Source of the DNA: Anaeromicrobium sediminis
GTDB lineage: Bacteria > Bacillota > Clostridia > Peptostreptococcales > Thermotaleaceae
Reading direction: 5' to 3'
Length of the DNA: 58,837 nucleotides
NCBI RefSeq assembly: GCF_002270055.1
Contig: NZ_NIBG01000014.1
Location: 46,346-105,182, forward strand
The notes under the pieces are model-generated. The model was not told the DNA's origin. It was given only the letters and a program-made list of their open reading frames with translations, and ran no database searches. Positions 53,548-58,837 of this stretch are shown here, piece after piece. The position numbers and the translations under genes are program-made. Numbering within the stretch: the first letter of the stretch is position 1; each line of letters opens with the position of its first letter.

Positions 53548-55126
53548 AATATATATCCGAAAACTCAATGTAAGTTCGCTCAACGGAATTATTATAATAA
53601 TTGTCGCATATATTATTTTCCATATCTTCTACTATTCTGTTTGGGATAGTCACTGTAAATTTACTTCCATTATTTATTTCACTTTCAACAGAAATATTTC
53701 CCCCATGCATTTTTATAAGTTCACTAGTTAATGCAAGTCCTATTCCACTACCTTCCCTATGTCTTTTAAAAGTTTTATCAACTTGAACAAATCTATCAAA
53801 TATTTTATCAATTTTATTTTTTGGTATGCCTATACCATCATCCTCTACCACAATGGATGTGCTTTCATTCTCCACATTTACCCTAACTTGAATTTTACCA
53901 CCCTCATTAGTGAATTTTAGAGCATTAGACAATAAATTTAATAATATTCTTTCAAGTTTGTCTAAATCAAAGGCAATATTATGGTCTTCCATATTAGTAT
54001 CAAATACTACATCAATACCTTTATTTTGAGCAAATTGCACCACTGACAAGGCTATATCTTCTGCAATCTTTACTATATTACTATTGCTAAGTGATAGTTC
54101 TAAATAGCCCGCATCTATTTTTGTAACATCTATTAAATTGTCTATTAATCTTATTAATCTATAGCAATTTTGCTTTAATATTTTATGTTCTTTATCCATA
54201 AGATTATTATTTTTCTTTTTCAACTCTATCAATTGCAACGTTCCCAATATTAAATTAAGAGGTGTCCTAAGTTCATGGGATATATTAGCAAAGAACTCAG
54301 TCTTTAACTTATCATATTCTAATATATTACTTATAACCTCTTCACTTTCCTTTATCTTTTCATCTAAAAGCGCTTCTCTCTCTTTTAAATCTGTTATGTC
54401 TACACCCATAGATTGAAATTCTATTATATTTCCATAATCATCGAAAAATGCCTCATCTGTCCATTTCTGCCACCTTAAAGTACCATCCTTGTACACACTT
54501 CTATGTTCATGTGTTCTTGTAGGATTATTTATATTAATTCCATCATAACTTCTAAGGACACCTTCCTGTTCATCTTTTGGTACTAAATCTAAAAACTTAC
54601 TTCCAATCAATTCCTCGTAGGTTTTCCCAAAATAATCGCAATAGGTCTTATTAGCATAGGTCAACGTGGTGTCTGGGAAAAATTTACAAATGAAATCCGT
54701 ATGATTTTCCACAATGGCAGCATATTGTAAATTCCTTATTTTTTGGCGAGTTTTCCTCTGATTATTTTTAGTTATATCAAAGGCCTTACATATTATATAT
54801 TTTACTTCACCATCGTCTCCAATTTGTGGTTTTTTTATAATTTTTAATAATCTTTCTTCCCCATTATAATTTTTAATCCACTCTCTTGTTATTACAGTCT
54901 CTTTTAAATCCCAAGCTCTCTTAGTACTAGATGTACATCCTAGGGATTCATTATTAGATAAAACTTCATTAAATTTTTTATTTCTAAGATCTTCCTTTGT
55001 CTTTCCTAAGAAGGAAGCATGTGTATGATTGGCAATTCCGTATTTATCTATATCTGTTAGAGTCCAAATTTGAATATCAATAAAATCTATGATTTTCTCA
55101 TACTCCCTTATATCCATTTCTACCAT
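53543..55126 (-). CDS. Cytosolic PAS-domain sensor histidine kinase (orphan)
   Basis: 527 aa from the chosen start ATG 55126 (AAAGGGG upstream). Two PAS domains (about 1-115 and 125-245, the second containing CDYFGKTYEELIGSKF and TRTHEHRSVYKDGTLRWQKW with a PAC region FQSMGVDITD) precede a HisKA dimerisation domain with the phospho-acceptor His in FFANISHELRTPLN. The ATPase domain follows, with N box NLLSNALKFTNEGG, G1 DDGIGIP and G2 GSGIGLAL. No membrane segment is visible, so it senses an internal signal. No response regulator gene is adjacent. Confidence 0.92.
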   Translation of the reverse strand: MVEMDIREYEKIIDFIDIQIWTLTDIDKYGIANHTHASFLGKTKEDLRNKKFNEVLSNNESLGCTSSTKRAWDLKETVITREWIKNYNGEERLLKIIKKPQIGDDGEVKYIICKAFDITKNNQRKTRQKIRNLQYAAIVENHTDFICKFFPDTTLTYANKTYCDYFGKTYEELIGSKFLDLVPKDEQEGVLRSYDGININNPTRTHEHRSVYKDGTLRWQKWTDEAFFDDYGNIIEFQSMGVDITDLKEREALLDEKIKESEEVISNILEYDKLKTEFFANISHELRTPLNLILGTLQLIELKKKNNNLMDKEHKILKQNCYRLIRLIDNLIDVTKIDAGYLELSLSNSNIVKIAEDIALSVVQFAQNKGIDVVFDTNMEDHNIAFDLDKLERILLNLLSNALKFTNEGGKIQVRVNVENESTSIVVEDDGIGIPKNKIDKIFDRFVQVDKTFKRHREGSGIGLALTSELIKMHGGNISVESEINNGSKFTVTIPNRIVEDMENNICDNYYNNSVERTYIEFSDIYS

Positions 55127-55262
55127 AATTCTATACCCCTTTATCAACTTCGCACTTATTACTAAGTATATTCTCTCTTACTTTCCCTTTTTCCTCCATT
55201 TTTTACCATGAAATCTTAAAAAATCTTAAAAATTTATTTTTCATAATTCCCTATAGATAAAA

Positions 55263-55296
55263 AACAGTTAGTTTCTATATATAGAAACTAACTGTT
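55263..55296 (-). terminator. Terminator of the TSUP permease gene
   Basis: A 34-nt perfect palindrome AACAGTTAGTTTCTATA...TATAGAAACTAACTGTT followed by a T-rich tail on the minus strand, just past the stop codon at 55323. Confidence 0.85.
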
Positions 55297-55322
55297 CTTA
55301 TCTCTTTTAATCTATTCTTTTA

Positions 55323-56195
55323 TTAAGCTATCTCTTTATTTTCTTTAGCTGCTTTAAACATAGATATAGAAGTGTAGAATATAACTATAATTACTAACCA
55401 AGTTAAAATGTTAAGTGGTAATGACTTAACAATGTATGCAGCAATGAAAACTCCTACAGATCCAAATACAGCAATAGCTAATGATGCCTTCTTGTCATAA
55501 GCGCCTTCCTTAACGAACTTAGCAGAAGCTGCTGGCATTAAGAATGCACAAGATCCCATCATGATTGGGAAAGCAACCTTAGGACTCATACCTAATGCAT
55601 AAACTAAAGCCATACAAGGAGCATATAAACCTATACCAATAGTCATTAAAGCACCTAATATGAAGTTAACAACTACAGCAATTATTAATTTAACTCCAGA
55701 TAATCCAATAGCTTCTCCACCAGCTGGCATTAAACCAACTTTACCAGCTATCATAATGAATGCAACAGCGATTAATGCAGTTGCCATGTAAGTTTGGATC
55801 TTCTTCTCATCCATGTGAGATACAAGACCAGCACCAACTACAGCACCAGCAACAGCTGCAAATAGCATAGCTGCTAGAGTAACTGGCTCTACTTCAATAC
55901 CCTTGATGAAAATGTATGCTTCAATTACAACAGGGATAGTACAAGATACATTTAATGTTCCTGGTAATGTTCTGTCTTTAGTTAATTTGAATTGTCTAAG
56001 TAAAGCAGTAGTAGGAGCAAAACTTCCTATACCTAAAGTATCAAAGAAATTAGTAGTAAAACCAACAAGTCCTGAACCAATAAAACTTCCTTCTTCAAAA
56101 GTGTTTTCAGCTTTAGCCTTTAATAAGTCTTTAACGAATATAACTGCAAAATATGCCGTCAGTAAGCCTAAAGTGATTAATACCATGTTTAACAT
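55323..56195 (-). CDS. TSUP-family (TauE/SafE) transporter
   Basis: 290 aa with about eight membrane helices in two repeats, each containing the glycine-rich segment typical of TSUP (GSGLVGFTTNFFDTLGIGSFAP and ALMTIGIGLYAPCMALVYALG). The family exports or imports sulfite, sulfoacetate or other organic anions. Here it is next to proline reductase genes, so an organic acid or amino-acid-related anion is equally possible. The start ATG 56195 follows AAGGGGGAACTCAA. No other genes share its transcript. Confidence 0.88.
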   Translation of the reverse strand: MLNMVLITLGLLTAYFAVIFVKDLLKAKAENTFEEGSFIGSGLVGFTTNFFDTLGIGSFAPTTALLRQFKLTKDRTLPGTLNVSCTIPVVIEAYIFIKGIEVEPVTLAAMLFAAVAGAVVGAGLVSHMDEKKIQTYMATALIAVAFIMIAGKVGLMPAGGEAIGLSGVKLIIAVVVNFILGALMTIGIGLYAPCMALVYALGMSPKVAFPIMMGSCAFLMPAASAKFVKEGAYDKKASLAIAVFGSVGVFIAAYIVKSLPLNILTWLVIIVIFYTSISMFKAAKENKEIA

Positions 56196-56372
56196 TTGAG
56201 TTCCCCCTTATCTAAAATAATTTATTATATATAGATTGTCGAATACGTTTTAACATATGGGGACAATTATTCCATAAAATGGCCTAATAACAATAAAGTC
56301 CTTAAAACAATCAATAAATGCCCCCTCTTAATTCATCCTAATTCAACAACCCATTATAAACATATTTATTAT

Positions 56373-57383
56373 CTATCTTAAAGTAAATCCATGCTTAAGT
56401 GGATCTTCTGGATCTATTAGGAAATGATTAAATCCAGTAATAAAAGCACTTCCTGTTATTTCTGGAATTACAGCTTTATATCCAGCACAATCAACTTCTT
56501 CTAATGCTCTTGCCCTAAACATTGTTCCTGTAATACTTTCGTATACAAACTCTTCATTTAATCCAAGATCGCCCCTTGCATATAATGTGGCAACCTTAGC
56601 ACTAGTACCAGTTCCACAAGGAGATCTATCTACTTGGCCTTCTCCAAAGATTACAACATTTTGAAGGTCTGCCTCTGGACTCTTTGCAGGTCCGTATACT
56701 TCTACTAAATCAGCTGTCTTAATATGCTCTAGTGTTGGATGTTGAATTTCAATTTCTCTATTTACTATTTCTAATATTTCCATTCCTACACTAGATAATT
56801 TAGTAGTATTCTCTGCACATATGTCTAATCCTAATTCTTCTGATTTAACTAGTATGAAGAAACTTCCACCAAAAGATAAATCAAATGTTACTTTTTTGTC
56901 AAGACTAGGTACAAATATTTCTAAGTTTTCCTTATATAAAAATGATGGTACATTTACAATAGAAACTTCCTTAGCCTTTCCATCTTCAACTTTTACTCTA
57001 GATCTAATAAGTCCTGCTGGAGACTCTAAGTTTATTTGTGTAAAAGGTTCTACCACTGGAACCATACCAGTTTCTACAGCTATAGTTGCAGCTCCTATTG
57101 AACCGTGGCCACACATGTTCAAGTATCCGCCACCATCCATAAATATGATTCCAAGATCTGCATCATCCATTGTTGGTTGAGTAATTATGGAACCAAACAT
57201 GTCATTATGTCCTCTTGGCTCATGCATAATAGATGTTCTTAATGTATCTAGATTATCTTCTAAGTATGTCTTTTTCTCAGCCATACTTTTTCCTGGTATA
57301 ACTGGTACCCCACCAATTACAACTCTAGTAGGCTCTCCCATTGTATGTGAATCTACTGCATGTATCGATTTAGATGTTTTCAT
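56373..57383 (-). CDS. prdF: Proline racemase
   Basis: 336 aa PLP-independent racemase. It has both catalytic Cys motifs: MCGHGSIGAA (about residue 91) and DRSPCGTGTSA (near 256). This points to racemase activity on proline (or hydroxyproline epimerisation), and the neighbours prdE-prdD favour L-/D-proline. It supplies D-proline to the selenoprotein reductase complex. ATG 57383 follows AAGGAGGGTTTTGG, and lies 12 nt after prdE. A downstream gap of 177 nt separates it from the TSUP gene. Confidence 0.92.
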   Translation of the reverse strand: MKTSKSIHAVDSHTMGEPTRVVIGGVPVIPGKSMAEKKTYLEDNLDTLRTSIMHEPRGHNDMFGSIITQPTMDDADLGIIFMDGGGYLNMCGHGSIGAATIAVETGMVPVVEPFTQINLESPAGLIRSRVKVEDGKAKEVSIVNVPSFLYKENLEIFVPSLDKKVTFDLSFGGSFFILVKSEELGLDICAENTTKLSSVGMEILEIVNREIEIQHPTLEHIKTADLVEVYGPAKSPEADLQNVVIFGEGQVDRSPCGTGTSAKVATLYARGDLGLNEEFVYESITGTMFRARALEEVDCAGYKAVIPEITGSAFITGFNHFLIDPEDPLKHGFTLR

Positions 57384-57395
57384 CCAAAACCCTCC

Positions 57396-57863
57396 TTACT
57401 TACTTTTGCGCATTTTGAGTTTTAAAAGAGCTAAAGCCTTTTTTGCATCTAGGTCAGTTACTGTGTTCTGCCCTACAACTTCAGTCTCAATTCCCTCATC
57501 TGATTTATTAAAGTCAACTATTGTATCCATATATTTATTAGTCACTACAAATTGTGCTTGTGTTCCAACGAAGCTAAGTCCCACTAGTGGAATTTGCCTT
57601 TTACCTATTTCTTCAATAGTATTTGCATAATCCACATGGCTATTGCCCCAACCATCTACAGATATTATTACCCCATCTGCACGGCTCATTTCTGCCCACT
57701 GGGCAGCCATTCTTCCCACAAACTCTTTTTCCTCATTAGCTTGAGGTGTTCCCACTATTAGTACACCTAATAGGTCTACATCCTCATCCTTTGACACGAT
57801 ATTTAATAATGGATCTCTAAAATGATGTAGCGTAGTCTCTTTAGTTGATGGTCCAATTCCCAT
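57396..57863 (-). CDS. prdE: Proline reductase-associated protein PrdE
   Basis: 155 aa cytosolic protein related to part of PrdB/GrdB-type reductase subunits but without a selenocysteine TGA in frame. It shows MGIGPSTKETTLHHFRDPLLNI at the start and DGVIISVDGWGNSHVDYANTIEEIGKR in the middle, as in other clostridial PrdE proteins. Its role in D-proline reduction is not clearly known. It lies 12 nt after prdD and 12 nt before prdF in the conserved order prdD-prdE-prdF. Confidence 0.85.
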   Translation of the reverse strand: MGIGPSTKETTLHHFRDPLLNIVSKDEDVDLLGVLIVGTPQANEEKEFVGRMAAQWAEMSRADGVIISVDGWGNSHVDYANTIEEIGKRQIPLVGLSFVGTQAQFVVTNKYMDTIVDFNKSDEGIETEVVGQNTVTDLDAKKALALLKLKMRKSK

Positions 57864-57875
57864 ATTTATCCCTCC

Positions 57876-58634
57876 TTAATGCATAGCCCTTAGGGCTCCA
57901 TCTCTATATTGGTTAGGACTTAATATAATAGGAACATTGAACATATCTATTATGGATACGCCGCCTTCCACTCCACCAGGTTCTTTTGGCAATGTCCATG
58001 TATCATACATGGCTCCTTGACCTGCCACCTGTTTTACAATCAACACTTTTTTTCTATTTGGGTGTGTTTTATCCGTAAAATCATGTCTTTCGTCACATTT
58101 ACGTCCATTTACTTTTTTCAATTTTTCTCTTATTTCTTGTATAAAAAAATCACACATTTTATGAACATGTATAATAGCTTCTCTATTAGTTCCCATACCT
58201 GACTTTAGTATGGCATCTACATGGATTATTATATCTTCATCACTAGGTGTACCTGCCATATTGGAAACTATTTGATTTTCTAATATGCCTTCAGATGATC
58301 CAAACTCAGCTACCTGAATGCCGTCTTCATCAACACCCGTAAGCATAACTAATGTTCCCGTTAGTGTGTGTGTTATTCCTTCTCCTATTTTACCTAAAAC
58401 CTTTGTGGCTATAGGTATAAAGTCCATTATGGAATTTACAAATCTATCTCTTTCGTTTTTCTTGATTATTTGTACCTTCACTTCTTTTATATATGGGTCA
58501 TGTTCTGATAAACCTTCTATGGACTCTTTTATATAAAGAATCCCATTATCCATGCAAGTCTTATCACTAAACTTCACATCATTCATATGAAATGACTTTA
58601 TTGTCAACGTTCTTAATTCCTTAGATTGAGTCAT
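57876..58634 (-). CDS. prdD: Proline reductase-associated protein PrdD
   Basis: 252 aa; homologous to part of the PrdA proprotein of D-proline reductase (MTQSKELRTLTIKSFHMNDVKF; GTPSDEDIIIHVDAILKSGMGTNREAIIHVHK; PNRKKVLIVKQVAGQGAMYDTWTLP). I do not see an obvious pyruvoyl cleavage site. It is downstream of what appears to be prdB and separated from it by a hairpin terminator. The start ATG 58634 has GTGGTGATC upstream, weaker than typical for this genome. Confidence 0.85.
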   Translation of the reverse strand: MTQSKELRTLTIKSFHMNDVKFSDKTCMDNGILYIKESIEGLSEHDPYIKEVKVQIIKKNERDRFVNSIMDFIPIATKVLGKIGEGITHTLTGTLVMLTGVDEDGIQVAEFGSSEGILENQIVSNMAGTPSDEDIIIHVDAILKSGMGTNREAIIHVHKMCDFFIQEIREKLKKVNGRKCDERHDFTDKTHPNRKKVLIVKQVAGQGAMYDTWTLPKEPGGVEGGVSIIDMFNVPIILSPNQYRDGALRAMH

Positions 58635-58657
58635 ATGATCACCACTTTGTTTATAAA

Positions 58658-58690
58658 AGGTGTGGTAAAATTATAGCTTTTATCACACCT
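58658..58690. terminator. Hairpin terminator between prdB and prdD
   Basis: AGGTGTGGTAAAA-7-TTTTATCACACCT (one G-T pair), with a T-rich tail on both strands. On the minus strand it would attenuate transcription from the proline-reductase genes into prdD-E-F. Confidence 0.75.
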
Positions 58691-58709
58691 CTTTTATTTT
58701 GTTATTTAT

Positions 58710-58760
58710 AGGGTTTAGAGTTTGGCCTTAAAAATTAAAGCCTCAACTCTTAATCCCTAA
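58710..58760. repeat. Imperfect palindrome family, copy 4
   Basis: GGGTTTAGAGTTTGGC ... GCCTCAACTCTTAATCCC arms around an AAAATTAA centre, between the prdB-like end and the terminator. Confidence 0.55.
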
Positions 58761-58769
58761 TCAATTACA

Positions 58770-58837
58770 TTATACTTTAGCTACATACTCATAAGGAAGT
58801 GGTATTATTTTCCCTGCTGATGGTATACTAACTAAGT
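58770..58837 (-). CDS. Partial gene: C-terminal 22 residues, probably PrdB (proline reductase selenoprotein subunit)
   Basis: The minus frame read to the window edge is LVSIPSAGKIIPLPYEYVAKV then TAA. The ending resembles the LPYEYVA-type C-terminus I associate with PrdB, and prdB normally precedes prdD in clostridial prd operons. The selenocysteine codon would be outside this window. The attribution is tentative because only the tail is visible. Confidence 0.5.
   Translation of the reverse strand, partial: LVSIPSAGKIIPLPYEYVAKV

Noticed and set aside
57396-57863. In-frame selenocysteine codon in prdE
   Set aside because: The frame reads through without an internal TGA. The selenoprotein subunit is expected in prdB, outside the window.

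Overview
The window looks like a chromosomal piece of a low-GC, Gram-positive, anaerobic amino-acid-fermenting Firmicute, probably in Clostridia/Tissierellia. The evidence is AT-rich codon use, AGGAGG-type ribosome binding sites, many rho-independent terminators, SLH-domain surface proteins, two oligopeptide ABC systems, a GatCAB amidotransferase, and proline reductase accessory genes (prdF-prdE-prdD and probably the end of prdB) at the right edge. The species cannot be fixed from sequence alone.

Layout, left to right. (1) 1-14.5 kb, all minus strand: an opp oligopeptide transporter operon (oppB-C-D-F-A), plus a second closely similar oppA. Between the two oppA copies is a two-gene operon for an SLH-anchored wall protein and a 1.3-kresidue protein with many repeats resembling the hemoglobin-interacting (ex-DUF1533) domain. 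A near-consensus Fur box sits at its promoter. (2) 14.9-24.6 kb: housekeeping genes gatB, gatA, gatC, ligA, pcrA, two small unknown genes and a metallophosphoesterase. (3) 24.9-31.2 kb, plus strand: a purine block with a guanine-class riboswitch and terminator, an NCS2 xanthine/uracil-type permease, a three-subunit molybdenum hydroxylase (xanthine dehydrogenase type) and xanthine phosphoribosyltransferase, then a small membrane protein and a YbaK-type tRNA-editing protein. (4) 32.0-37.4 kb, minus: a complete second peptide ABC operon (substrate-binding protein first) with a CodY-like box upstream. (5) 37.6-40.3 kb: an extraordinary 127-residue protein made of 38 consecutive x-Met-x triplets rich in His and Cys, convergent with an E. 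coli-type YcaO protein carrying an extra C-terminal four-cysteine motif, then a YlbF-family gene. (6) 40.7-46.7 kb: a Leloir operon galK-galE-galT-galM plus a ROK regulator, with a palindromic operator over the -35 box; an HTH regulator is divergent. (7) 47.6-53.2 kb, minus: an ABC transporter without an obvious binding protein, a TVP38-family membrane protein, a rhodanese lipoprotein and a CCG-domain Fe-S protein. (8) 53.5-58.8 kb, minus: an orphan cytosolic PAS histidine kinase, a TSUP permease, and the prd genes.

Three families of dispersed non-coding elements overlay the genes. The first is a structured element of about 220 nt, present three times, always just after a terminator and upstream of a minus-strand gene. 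The second is a three-hairpin element seen twice, with compensatory changes in its stems. The third is an imperfect palindrome of 50-70 bp seen four to five times. The best candidates for undescribed biology are the Met/His/Cys triplet-repeat peptide with its YcaO neighbour, and the 220-nt structured element. The Fur-controlled hemoglobin-type surface pair comes next.

The physiology is coherent: peptides are imported (two opp/dpp systems), amino acids are fermented (proline reductase), purines are imported and oxidised or salvaged, and galactose is used through the Leloir pathway.
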